From: CAVXXB01 sp963765585
Lineage (GTDB): Bacteria; Calditrichota; Calditrichia; JAJRVZ01
Assembly (NCBI GenBank): GCA_963765585.1
Contig: CAVXXB010000014.1
Coordinates: forward strand, 62,001 to 126,000
DNA length: 64,000 bases
Direction of reading: 5' to 3'
The notes beneath the pieces are model-generated. The model made no database searches, had not been told where the DNA came from, and was given only the letters and a program-made list of their open reading frames with translations. This document shows, piece by piece, positions 36,520 through 44,249 of this stretch (within the stretch, counting starts at the first letter, position 1; every line of letters begins with the position of its first letter). A program made the translations under genes and the position numbers.

Positions 36520-37009
36520 ATAAACTCTGTTTTATCAAGTTATTGTTCTATATTATTATCGGTAGATCGCTGCAGATAATTAAATAATTTGTGCTCAAGG
36601 ACAATAAATATAGCGATTTAAGTTATAGCTCTGACTAATCATTAATTGCTCGCGCAAAGCCGCTAAGTTGCAGAGAAACAGTTAGCAGTTAGAAGTTGAC
36701 AGTTGGCAATTGGCGATAGGCAATGACAAATTACCAGGTAATGATTACGAATTTCTAATTTTGTGTAAATATCTTTTCCCTCTACCGCCATTAATGTTTA
36801 ATTTACCGTTCTAAGTAAAAGATTGTGAGAATGCCTTAAAAGAAGAACACTTGGAGAACTCTAAAGGAGGGAATGGGAATCAGAATCTAGTATAAGTAAT
36901 AAATAGGGTCAAATTAATTTCTAATTTCTCATCCCTAATTTCTAATTATTCTCTCTGTGTCCTCTGTGGTTACTTCTGGAACTACCGAAATAATATACCG
37001 GAGATAGAT
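36520..37009. other. Intergenic repeat-rich region
   Basis: Divergent region before the P-loop protein and tag genes. It holds CGCGCAAAGCCGCTAAGTTG at about 36651, then AACAGTTAGCAGTTAGAAG and TTGGCAATTGGCGATAGGCAAT (36677-36724), the same core as at 41700-41780 and 30120-30177 in reverse, then TAATTTCTAATTTCTCATC words and a CACAGAG-type end TCTCTGTGTCCTCTGTGGT at 36952-36970. The promoters of both genes must lie here but none is clear. AAAGGAGGG at about 36864 has no ORF after it. Confidence 0.6.
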
Positions 37010-37582
37010 ATGCAAAAGCGCTGTGCCTGGGCAGGAACGGACGATTTATATATTAAATATCATGATGAAGAGTGGGGGATCCCGGAATATAATGATCAGA
37101 AATTATTTGAAATGCTGATATTGGAAGGAGCCCAAGCCGGACTCAGCTGGATTACGGTTCTAAAAAAGCGGGAAAATTATCGTCACTTGTTTGAAAATTT
37201 TGATACACAAAAAATTATAACCTATGATGATAAGAAAATACAGGAATTACTCACAAATCCGGGAATCATCCGTAACCGGTTAAAAATCAATTCTGTGGTT
37301 ATAAATGCACATGCCTATCATGCGGTTCAATCGGAGTTCGGTTCATTCAAACAATATATCTGGTCATTTGTTGATGGAAAACCGAAAGTTAACAAATGGA
37401 AATCACTTGGTGATCTACCAGCCAGCACAGCGGAGTCAGATGCTATGAGTAAGGATTTGAAACGCAGAGGATTTAAGTTTGTTGGAAGCACAATTTGTTA
37501 TGCGTTTATGCAGGCAGTCGGCATGGTTAACGATCATACCACAGAATGTCCCCGGTATCAGGAGATAATATCATTATATTAA
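37010..37582 (+). CDS. tag: DNA-3-methyladenine glycosylase I
   Basis: Tag removes 3-methyladenine from alkylated DNA. 190 residues with the family start RCAWAG (zinc Cys), YHDEEWGIPEYNDQKLFEMLILEGAQAGLSWITVLKKRENY (Glu and aromatic base pocket), NRLKINSVVINAHAY, SKDLKRRGFKFVGSTICYAFMQAVGMVNDHTTECPRY (His and Cys zinc ligands). All known ligands are present. Monocistronic, start ATG with CCGGAGA upstream. Confidence 0.95.
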   Translation: MQKRCAWAGTDDLYIKYHDEEWGIPEYNDQKLFEMLILEGAQAGLSWITVLKKRENYRHLFENFDTQKIITYDDKKIQELLTNPGIIRNRLKINSVVINAHAYHAVQSEFGSFKQYIWSFVDGKPKVNKWKSLGDLPASTAESDAMSKDLKRRGFKFVGSTICYAFMQAVGMVNDHTTECPRYQEIISLY

Positions 37583-37596
37583 CAGATTTTTTTTAG

Positions 37597-37712
37597 ACTG
37601 GATAACAGGATTTACAGTATTTAATAAAGATTAAAATAAATTATTTAGATCCTGAAACAAGTTCAGGATGACTTCTTGATAAAAAAAATGATTTAAATCC
37701 TGTTATCCTGTC
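37597..37712. repeat. Nested inverted-repeat unit, GGATAACAGGAT family
   Basis: A perfect 15-base outer inverted repeat (GGATAACAGGATTTA at 37600-37614 and its reverse at 37694-37708) surrounds a REP palindrome (AGATCCTGAAACAAGTTCAGGATGAC, 37647-37672). The same outer words surround the same inner palindrome at 57309-57547. Confidence 0.7.
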
Positions 37713-37748
37713 AAATATTTTGAATTCAATCTCAACAAGGAAGACGGA

Positions 37749-37961
37749 ATGACAAAAAATGCGGGTGTGACCAGCAGTAAAATCAAATTTTGTGATTTAA
37801 GATGTGATAAAGCAGAATTTCCAAAAGAGAAAGCAATTGACGGATCTAATTCCTGTCGCACATTTATGGCTTTGTGGTGTAATCAACTTGAAAAACATGT
37901 TGTAAAAAATGCACCCTGTGAAGTTATCTTTGGTGCCCGTCGGCCAAAGTCATCATTCTGA
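37749..37961 (+). CDS. Small Cys-containing conserved protein
   Basis: 70 residues, soluble, with Cys at CDLRCDKAEFP, SCRTFMALWC and APCEV; five Cys in total, which suggests metal or disulfide binding. Ends GARRPKSS. I recall similar short proteins with the CRTFxALWC and KNAPC blocks in sulfate reducers and other anaerobes, no function known. Converges on the Nudix gene with an 8-base gap. Confidence 0.6.
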   Translation: MTKNAGVTSSKIKFCDLRCDKAEFPKEKAIDGSNSCRTFMALWCNQLEKHVVKNAPCEVIFGARRPKSSF

Positions 37962-37969
37962 TAATTGGT

Positions 37970-38443
37970 TTAGAGATTTAAGCAAGGATAAAAAACAACG
38001 CTATGGTCTATCAGATTTCCCTCATTATAAATAAACTTTCCGGAAAAGAATATTTTTTCATCAATCCATTTCAGGAAATGGTGATCACCTTCCCAGAGAT
38101 TCAACTCAAATAATTTTTCGTTTTCTATCCATTCCAGATGACCTTCGTCAGAATTGATGAGTGTCCCATGAAATTCTTTTGCAACATAAACAAATACATA
38201 CCAGTCTTCTCCCGCACTGAATTCAGGAAAAGTGAGAATCCCGCATAGAGTAGGTCTGAGGACTTTTAACCCACTCTCTTCATATATTTCGCGTATGGCG
38301 CATTCCTCCGGAGATTCACCCGGATCCAGTTTGCCACCCAGGCCATTCCATTTCCCTTCATGAATGTCGTCCGGTTTTTTATTACGGAAAAGCATGAGAG
38401 TTTTATTGCCATCCTTGACATAGCATAATGTCGCCAGTTTCAT
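37970..38443 (-). CDS. Nudix hydrolase, MutT-like (8-oxo-dGTP diphosphatase type)
   Basis: 157 residues with an intact Nudix box, GGKLDPGESPEECAIREIYEESGL, preceded by GKWNGLG, as in the MTH1-like 8-oxo-dGTPases. Hydrolyses nucleoside diphosphates linked to X, cleaning oxidised dNTPs. Last gene of a five-gene minus-strand unit (9 bases after the lipoprotein stop). Substrate not provable from sequence. Confidence 0.9.
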   Translation of the reverse strand: MKLATLCYVKDGNKTLMLFRNKKPDDIHEGKWNGLGGKLDPGESPEECAIREIYEESGLKVLRPTLCGILTFPEFSAGEDWYVFVYVAKEFHGTLINSDEGHLEWIENEKLFELNLWEGDHHFLKWIDEKIFFSGKFIYNEGNLIDHSVVFYPCLNL

Positions 38444-38452
38444 TTTTTAACC

Positions 38453-39013
38453 TTATTTATAAACAAAGGATTGTACAAACTGATCAAAACTTTCCTGCCA
38501 TCTTTCGATAGTTACTTTCGGGCCTACTGCTTTAAAGTACCAGGGAGCAGAATTTGTTTCAACGATTGCTGCCAGGAGCGCAGAATTTGGAAATTCCTCT
38601 TTATCACCACCCGACATTGGCGAGAATGATTTGAGATAAGTACCCTTTAGCGAAACCATAGTTACCTGAAGATTATTTACTGTCAGTTTTTTGGTCCGGG
38701 CTTTTTCTTCCGATTTGCTGCCATCGGGTTGTTTAAACTGGCGATACCACCTGGTCAGATTCGCATCAACCGTACCGCCACTTGCCGGGAAAACAAAAAC
38801 AGTCATCACGACATCACCTTCATCGCCGTTGCCCGGAAGGCGAAATTGCGCTTTACGCATGGCATTCTCAGGTTCTTCCTCAATCCAGCCCTCTGGAATT
38901 TGATAAGTCAGTCGTGGCACTGTCGAATCGTTCTTCTGCGCCGTTTCTTCTTTATCAGATTTACAGGCAAAACTGCTTAATATTAAACATAAAAACATAA
39001 TTCGGATGTACAT
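38453..39013 (-). CDS. Lipoprotein of unknown function
   Basis: 186 residues; signal MYIRIMFLCLILSSFAC with Cys17 as lipidation site, then a charged linker and a beta-rich domain (VPRLTYQIPEGWIEEEPENAMRKAQFRL, GSKSEEKARTKKLTV, WYFKAVGPKVTIERWQESFDQFVQSF). This resembles the PsbP/DUF1795-like fold found in many small bacterial lipoproteins. Fourth gene of the unit 40944-37970. Confidence 0.75.
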   Translation of the reverse strand: MYIRIMFLCLILSSFACKSDKEETAQKNDSTVPRLTYQIPEGWIEEEPENAMRKAQFRLPGNGDEGDVVMTVFVFPASGGTVDANLTRWYRQFKQPDGSKSEEKARTKKLTVNNLQVTMVSLKGTYLKSFSPMSGGDKEEFPNSALLAAIVETNSAPWYFKAVGPKVTIERWQESFDQFVQSFVYK

Positions 39014-39038
39014 ATTTATTCTCCCAATGTTATCGTCT

Positions 39039-39593
39039 TTATTTTTGAGTCGGTTTCAGGAAGACTGCCATCAGCAGATACCAGCCGACACATAAGAACA
39101 GACAACCGACAAACAGTTTCATATAGTCAGACCAATAGGGACCAGTCCGCAAATAGGATTCGGATGGATTCTCCGGATTATAAATTACATTGATCTGTCT
39201 ATTGACCGGATATTCACGGGCAACACGATTGGCGTTGTCACGCCGCGCTCTTTTATTACCAAATCCGGACATATGGAGATCCGTTGTGTTTTCATGGGGG
39301 ACGTTGTCCAGATAAAAACGGTAGGTTATCTGGGGGTGAAATGCCCTTTTTTCTCCGACTACCTGCGATTTAACAATGATCCCTTCTGCTAGCGGCCAGT
39401 CTTTTTTTTCCAGTGCCGATCCCACGAGATCGATAGCATGGCAGGTCAATAAAATACCTGCGAAAACCAGGATCGGTGCAATAAATATGAAAATATGCGG
39501 AAACCTGATTTGTCGGATCCCTGATCTGGTCAGATAGAAGAGAGCCGAGGAAATTAATATCAGAATTAATAAAGTAATGAGTTCAATATACAT
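39039..39593 (-). CDS. DUF3592-type membrane protein
   Basis: 184 residues: membrane helix 1 (about 3-20), helix 2 (about 33-52), an outside beta domain (KDWPLAEGIIVKSQV, HPQITYRFYL, REYPVNRQINVIYNPENPSESYLRTG) and a last helix (about 157-178). This is the DUF3592 layout, function unknown. Starts 8 bases after the YbjQ-like stop; same operon. Confidence 0.85.
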   Translation of the reverse strand: MYIELITLLILILISSALFYLTRSGIRQIRFPHIFIFIAPILVFAGILLTCHAIDLVGSALEKKDWPLAEGIIVKSQVVGEKRAFHPQITYRFYLDNVPHENTTDLHMSGFGNKRARRDNANRVAREYPVNRQINVIYNPENPSESYLRTGPYWSDYMKLFVGCLFLCVGWYLLMAVFLKPTQK

Positions 39594-39601
39594 TTGGTTT
39601 C

Positions 39602-39928
39602 TTAACTATCAATAAAAACGGCGGTTCCACTGGCACTCACCATGAGCATGTTTCCTGATCCGCTGCCGATTGTTTCATAATCCAGATCGACTGCAATAAT
39701 TGCATTTGCACCCATCTTTTGTGCTTCCTGCTTCATTTCTTCTACCGCAATTTCCTTTGCTTTGCGTAACTCTTGCTCATAGGCCCCGGAACGGCCGCCA
39801 ATGATATCTGTAATTCCGGCAAAAAAGTCTTTAAACAGATTGGCGCCCATAATGGCCTCACCGGTCACAAGTCCCATATATTGAGATATCGTTTTGCCTT
39901 CAACATTATTTGTTGTTGTGATCAGCAT
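39602..39928 (-). CDS. YbjQ/UPF0145 family protein
   Basis: 108 residues with the family motifs [42 protein letters not shown] and [13 protein letters not shown]. These proteins form pentamers of a ferredoxin-like fold and are called putative heavy-metal-binding; the role is not settled. Second gene of the unit, 20 bases after the DUF1028 gene. Confidence 0.93.
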   Translation of the reverse strand: MLITTTNNVEGKTISQYMGLVTGEAIMGANLFKDFFAGITDIIGGRSGAYEQELRKAKEIAVEEMKQEAQKMGANAIIAVDLDYETIGSGSGNMLMVSASGTAVFIDS

Positions 39929-39948
39929 AGTTTACTCCCGATAAATAA

Positions 39949-40944
39949 TTAATTTTTATGTACGGTTACGATTTGTTCTAAAGTAGTCTGATCTACAGTG
40001 AGCAAGCCATTGACGACGATCCTGCGCGTTAGTTCTACCCAGTTTTCATCTTTTAAAAAAATGGTCTTAAACATTGGCAGTGCTTTATCCAGTTGGCCAA
40101 TGTTGGCTAATGACACGGCATGCCAGTATTGCATTTCGGTATTGTCCGGGAACATCTTTTGAGCAGCTCCATACTCGGTTAATGCTTTTGCTTCATCTCC
40201 ATGTTCGATAGCAAGATCGCCATTGTTCATATGTTCATAGGCACGATATACTTTTAAGACCCGTGTAATTTCGTCAACGGCCTGTGGATGATCTTCCACA
40301 CGTAGATCAATAATACGGTCTTCCCAGATTTTACCTGTGGATTCTGCACGTACAACCAATATGGCCGCCGATTGCTGTCCACGAATATCGCCCCCTGCTT
40401 TTTCAGCGGCTTGTAAAGCGGCGATCATTCGTTCGGCGAGTGGGCCTTCGCTTTTTTCAAACGCCTGTGACATGGCCGGCCAGACTTTTTTATTCAACAT
40501 CATATTTGCCTGAACGGAATAATTTTTGCCTTTAATATGACCGGCATCGGCAATACATTTTTCCCCAGTGTGAACGGCCACATTTCCCTTTACATCGATG
40601 ATTGCCACCTGGCGGAAATCCCGTCCATCATCTTCGGCCAGGAGAATGTCCATTGCCTGTTGGGCGGTCTTTCCCTCTTTTAACAAATCCAGTCCCTTTC
40701 TACCAAGAGAGACATTGACCAAAGACTGTGTTGCAATCGCACCGACACCAGCCTCGGCCCAGGAAACAATGGAACCAACAGAAAACCAATGTGATTGCAC
40801 TGCCACACCAAGATCACCGGTAACTTCATCGCGGGCAACAATGGAATAGGTGTGGGTAAAGGGATCACCATTAATGGTTTGTGCGGGTAACAAAGTGGTC
40901 ATCGCTATAATCAAAAGTAGAGTGGTTTTAAACATGGTTTTCAT
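39949..40944 (-). CDS. Exported DUF1028 (Ntn-hydrolase-like) protein with TPR tail
   Basis: 331 residues: signal peptide (1-21, ending LLPAQT), DUF1028 domain (about 28-225: HTYSIVARDEVTGDLGVAVQSHWFSVGSIVSWAEAGVGAIATQS, GRDFRQVAIID, SVQANMML, GGDIRGQQSAAILV) and a short TPR region (about 245-315). The DUF1028 fold is related to N-terminal-nucleophile hydrolases. It leads the five-gene unit. Role unknown. Confidence 0.88.
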   Translation of the reverse strand: MKTMFKTTLLLIIAMTTLLPAQTINGDPFTHTYSIVARDEVTGDLGVAVQSHWFSVGSIVSWAEAGVGAIATQSLVNVSLGRKGLDLLKEGKTAQQAMDILLAEDDGRDFRQVAIIDVKGNVAVHTGEKCIADAGHIKGKNYSVQANMMLNKKVWPAMSQAFEKSEGPLAERMIAALQAAEKAGGDIRGQQSAAILVVRAESTGKIWEDRIIDLRVEDHPQAVDEITRVLKVYRAYEHMNNGDLAIEHGDEAKALTEYGAAQKMFPDNTEMQYWHAVSLANIGQLDKALPMFKTIFLKDENWVELTRRIVVNGLLTVDQTTLEQIVTVHKN

Positions 40945-40983
40945 GATCGTTTTCCATTTGTTGCCGGTGAAAGTTAAAAACAG

Positions 40984-41125
40984 ACCACAGAGAACACAGA
41001 GTAACCTATCAATATTAACTTTAAATGCCTCATTTGGAAAATGATATATTCATTTTTTCATTCGTAACTGAGCAATATCTTTTCTGTATATATATTTCTA
41101 CTTGCTTCTCTGTGTTCTCTGTGGT
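40984..41125. repeat. Perfect CCACAGAG inverted-repeat element
   Basis: ACCACAGAGAACACAGAG (40984-41001) and its exact reverse complement (41108-41125), 18 of 18 bases, with a 106-base AT-rich non-coding interior. The cleanest copy of the family also seen at 3451-3595 and 17651-17862. Confidence 0.75.
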
Positions 41126-41182
41126 TTTATCATATAATTTTCATTTTATTACACTATTGCGGTTAGTCAATTTTATGTGTTA

Positions 41183-41641
41183 TTAAATTGCTTCCCTTGC
41201 CCGGATTTTTGTATTTATCATATCACTATGATCCATATTTAAGAGAGAACTTAATTTACGCATCAGATATTCTTCATGCATATCAACTTTGCCATCCGCG
41301 TATATGACTCCCCATAATACTTCCAGAACATTCAGTTTTTCTTCGCGGGTGAAATTTTGATTTATCAGATTTGTAAATTGCCACAAATCCAGGCTCTCTT
41401 TTCTTTCCAGGTTAGCCAATTCTATTAAAGATTCAGCATCAGATTTTTTAAGGTTGAATCTATCTTTCAATGTAGTCAGTATTAAGTCTTTTTCTTCTTC
41501 ACCAAATTCAGAATCGGCGTGGGCCATTTCCAGTAGTAGCGCGCAGGTGGCCAAAGCTATCCGCCCAGTTTTATCTGTCGAATCATCGGCCGATTCCGGC
41601 TGTATTTGCGTATTAAAAAAGTCAACAATTTTTGTTAGCAT
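41183..41641 (-). CDS. TerB-like helical protein
   Basis: 152 residues, all helical, matching the TerB/DjlA N-terminal fold: ALATCALLLEMAHADSEFGEEEKDLI with the acidic ADSEF metal site, and the second ALLEVLWGVIYADGKVDMHEEYLMRKLSSLL with ADGKVD. TerB folds bind Ca or other metals and are tied to stress or membrane functions. No ter genes are near. Stand-alone gene between two repeat units. Confidence 0.85.
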   Translation of the reverse strand: MLTKIVDFFNTQIQPESADDSTDKTGRIALATCALLLEMAHADSEFGEEEKDLILTTLKDRFNLKKSDAESLIELANLERKESLDLWQFTNLINQNFTREEKLNVLEVLWGVIYADGKVDMHEEYLMRKLSSLLNMDHSDMINTKIRAREAI

Positions 41642-42027
41642 AAAAATGTCCTGTCTTATTAGTCTTGATAATTTATCTCTCGCAGAGAAGCAGAGAAAGA
41701 AGATTGGAAATTCGTAATTAGTACTTTGTTATTGTCAATCGCCAACGGTCCACTGTTAATTTCTAACTGCTAACTGTTTTTTTTTGCGGCTTCGCGTCTC
41801 TGCGAGAGTAATTTATTAATATAGTTAGTGTTTATAAATGAAATTACAAAACTATACCAAAAAACCCATAAGAATTTAAAATGGATTTATTAAACTGTTT
41901 ATACCCGCTATCTCTGGTATTCTCAGGCCCGAAAATAAGAAAAATGATTTTTCTACTGTGACTTCCGGCACAACCGGGTGATGTAAAAATCAACATCTTA
42001 ATAAACACTTTGAAATGGTAGTAATAT
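41642..42027. other. Intergenic region with inverted-repeat element
   Basis: 41677-41688 (CTCTCGCAGAGA) and 41797-41808 (TCTCTGCGAGAG) are perfect inverted ends. Between them, read on the minus strand, are AACAGTTAGCAGTTAGAAAT and TTGGCGATTGACAATAACAA, closely matching 36677-36735. The rest, to the AraC-type gene, is AT-rich and shows no gene. Confidence 0.65.
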
Positions 42028-42768
42028 ATGAACTCTGTATTAGAAAGTATTGTTTTATGCTCAGATTATACGATCTGCGAAGAAATTAATGAGGTTGTAT
42101 CTCATTTACCTCATATAATTACGCATCATTATTCTGAGATTGATCAAATTGAAAAAATATTAAACACAAAATCTGTGCAATTTATTATCATTGCCGAAAA
42201 TATTTCTTCCATTTCAGATGCGTTATCTGTATTAAATGAAAAGTTCCCCCACATTTATTTCATATATTTTAATACAGGACTAAATGTGGATAATTTTCAC
42301 TATAGTGATCTTTCATATTTTAGTCATATTATTGTCGGTGATCAAAGAATTAAGGCATTGTCGGAAATATTGTTACAGCTTACCCGTGATCACTGGAAGA
42401 AAATTCCCTATGATAAATTTAGTCTGGTGTATGATAAATTGTCGCCACGCTTAAAACGGGTGATGAACTATATTGAGACCCATGATTTAAAAGAATGCGG
42501 AACGGGTAAAATTGCTAAATATTTGGATATATCTTCCGGATATTTTAGTCAGGAGTTTAAAAAGGATACCAATCTGACATTTAGGAAATTCATGCAGCAA
42601 CTGTTAGATCACTATGAGTTTATCATTCTCGATAGTCTGGATCTATCGGCAAAAAGTGCATCAAAAATACTGGGGTATAGTGAACTCTCAAGTTTTAGCA
42701 GATCATATAAAAAACGTAAAGGTTACCCGCCTTCACAGCGCAAAGCATATAAGTATATTGAATCGTAA
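42028..42768 (+). CDS. AraC-family regulator with degenerate receiver-like N-terminus
   Basis: 246 residues. The first about 120 resemble a receiver fold by strand/helix order (SIVLCSDYTICEEINEVV, VQFIIIAENISS, FPHIYFIYFN) but the acidic pocket and phosphorylation Asp are missing. The C-terminal about 100 are an AraC double helix-turn-helix: YIETHDLKECGTGKIAKYLDISSGYFSQEFKKDTNLTF and SAKSASKILGYSELSSFSRSYKKRKGYPPSQRK. Binds DNA, probably without phosphorylation control. It precedes the receiver-membrane gene by 135 bases in the same direction. Confidence 0.85.
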   Translation: MNSVLESIVLCSDYTICEEINEVVSHLPHIITHHYSEIDQIEKILNTKSVQFIIIAENISSISDALSVLNEKFPHIYFIYFNTGLNVDNFHYSDLSYFSHIIVGDQRIKALSEILLQLTRDHWKKIPYDKFSLVYDKLSPRLKRVMNYIETHDLKECGTGKIAKYLDISSGYFSQEFKKDTNLTFRKFMQQLLDHYEFIILDSLDLSAKSASKILGYSELSSFSRSYKKRKGYPPSQRKAYKYIES

Positions 42769-42903
42769 TCAAAAAGAACCTGCCAAAACATATATTAATC
42801 ATTGTCAATTTCAAAATAATTTTATAATTTGTATTCAACCAAGATTGTTTCTGGTCGATTTTAAATTATAGTAAGTAAATCTTTTGTAATGTCTGGGGGC
42901 AGG

Positions 42904-43377
42904 ATGAATAAAAAGAAGATTCTGGTAGTAGATGATGAAGAGGATGTCAGAGAGACCCTGAGCACGGTTCTTGAAAATCTGGATTTTGAGCCCTATGTGG
43001 CGGCTGATGGTGAAGAAGCTCTGGAGACCATCCGGACAAAACCGATTGACATCATCCTGTCTGATTTATATATGCCCGGAATGAATGGCATTGAACTCTT
43101 AAAAAGAGTCAAGTCAGAGAAGAAGGGCATCGTGTTTCTCATGATCACAGCGCACCCGACAATCGAAACCGCCGTCGATGCCATAAAAAAAGGTGCCTAC
43201 GATTATCTGACAAAGCCATTCCATATTGAAGAAGTTAGAATCAAATTAAGCCGGGCAATGGAAAAACATGGTCTGGCCTCGAGTTTACGCTGGGCAAACG
43301 GACTGATCTGGGCACTGATTATCTCTATTCCGATATGGCTGATCCTGGGTATTATTCTTGCATCGATGTTGAAATAG
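42904..43377 (+). CDS. Response-regulator receiver domain with C-terminal membrane helix
   Basis: 157 residues from the ATG at 42904 (GGGGGCAGG just upstream; an ATG 15 bases earlier would bury that site). A complete receiver domain (about 5-120): acidic pair DDE (10-12), phospho-Asp D54 in SDLYMPG, Thr in MITAHPT and Lys in TKPFH. Instead of an output domain there is a Trp/Ile-rich membrane helix at about 130-156 (WANGLIWALIISIPIWLILGIILASMLK). So phosphorylation should act at the membrane. No kinase is next to it. Confidence 0.88.
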   Translation: MNKKKILVVDDEEDVRETLSTVLENLDFEPYVAADGEEALETIRTKPIDIILSDLYMPGMNGIELLKRVKSEKKGIVFLMITAHPTIETAVDAIKKGAYDYLTKPFHIEEVRIKLSRAMEKHGLASSLRWANGLIWALIISIPIWLILGIILASMLK

Positions 43378-43821
43378 AGTTCAGATTTAGGTTCAAGGTG
43401 CAGGATTCAGGATACAAGTTAGAAGTTAGTAGTGACTCCGTTATAAAATATTACTTTTACCCATATTATATTTTTCTTGTTTTTTTAAAAATCCCAACTA
43501 TTGTATTTTATAAAGATATATCCTATTAGATAGCGCTGAGATAACAAAATACTTCCAAATCTGTCCTCTTCGCCAAGTGAAATACTGATATAGTTTAACT
43601 TACCGCAGGATTAATCCTGGGGTAAGAAGAACACATTATACCCTGTATATGTTCTGAGAGAAAAGGACAAAAAAAATCTATTGTGTTTCATAATAAATTC
43701 TTCAATATATTCAGAAAATGTCAGTGGGAATAAATATAAAGTCCGGATTTAAATTAACCCTCATATAAAAAGGTGTATAAAACCTAAGTGGTATTAAACA
43801 TAGCACAAAGGAGATCTGTTT
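43378..43821. other. Intergenic region, one palindrome
   Basis: Contains a 28-base inverted repeat at 43599-43626 (CTTACC and GGTAAG outside, CAGGATTAATCCTG inside, single G on each side unpaired). No T tract follows, so it is more like an operator than a terminator. The first 60 bases carry AGTTAGAAGTTAG words of the dispersed repeats. No gene is seen. AAAGGAGA at 43807-43814 serves yjbQ. Confidence 0.5.
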
Positions 43822-44238
43822 TTGATTATCCAGAAAAAAATAGAGGTTTCTACCAAAGGCTTTAATCATATTATCGATATTACACCCATGCTTCAGGAAT
43901 ATCTGGAATCTTCGGCACTAAAGGATGGCAATATTCTGGTTTTTGTTCCAGGGTCAACCGGTGGTCTGACAACTATTGAATATGAGCCCGGCTTGTTGCA
44001 GGATATACCTGAGATGTTTGAAAAAATTGCGCCTATTAAAGGAAGGTATCATCATGATGATACCTGGCATGATGGAAATGGCTATGCGCATTTGAGATCT
44101 GCTTTGCTTGGACCCTCGATTACAATCCCGTTTGAAAACAGTCGCATGCAATTGGGTACCTGGCAGCAGGTTGTATTTTTAGATTTTGACAACAGACCGC
44201 GTCAACGCCGGTTACATGTTCAATTATTTGGTGAGTGA
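43822..44238 (+). CDS. YjbQ / UPF0047 family protein
   Basis: 138 residues with the family motifs GFNHIIDITP, GNILVFVPGSTGGLTTIEYEPGL, HHDDTWHDGNGYAHLRSALLGPS and LGTWQQVVFLDFDNRPRQRRLHVQL. The His/Asp/Glu set forms a metal site. The family has weak thiamin-phosphate-synthase activity in E. coli, and its real role is not settled. The start is a TTG, 7 bases after AAAGGAGA; no ATG fits. Converges with the glutamate dehydrogenase gene at 11 bases. Confidence 0.93.
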   Translation: MIIQKKIEVSTKGFNHIIDITPMLQEYLESSALKDGNILVFVPGSTGGLTTIEYEPGLLQDIPEMFEKIAPIKGRYHHDDTWHDGNGYAHLRSALLGPSITIPFENSRMQLGTWQQVVFLDFDNRPRQRRLHVQLFGE

Positions 44239-44249
44239 TACCTGTCTGT

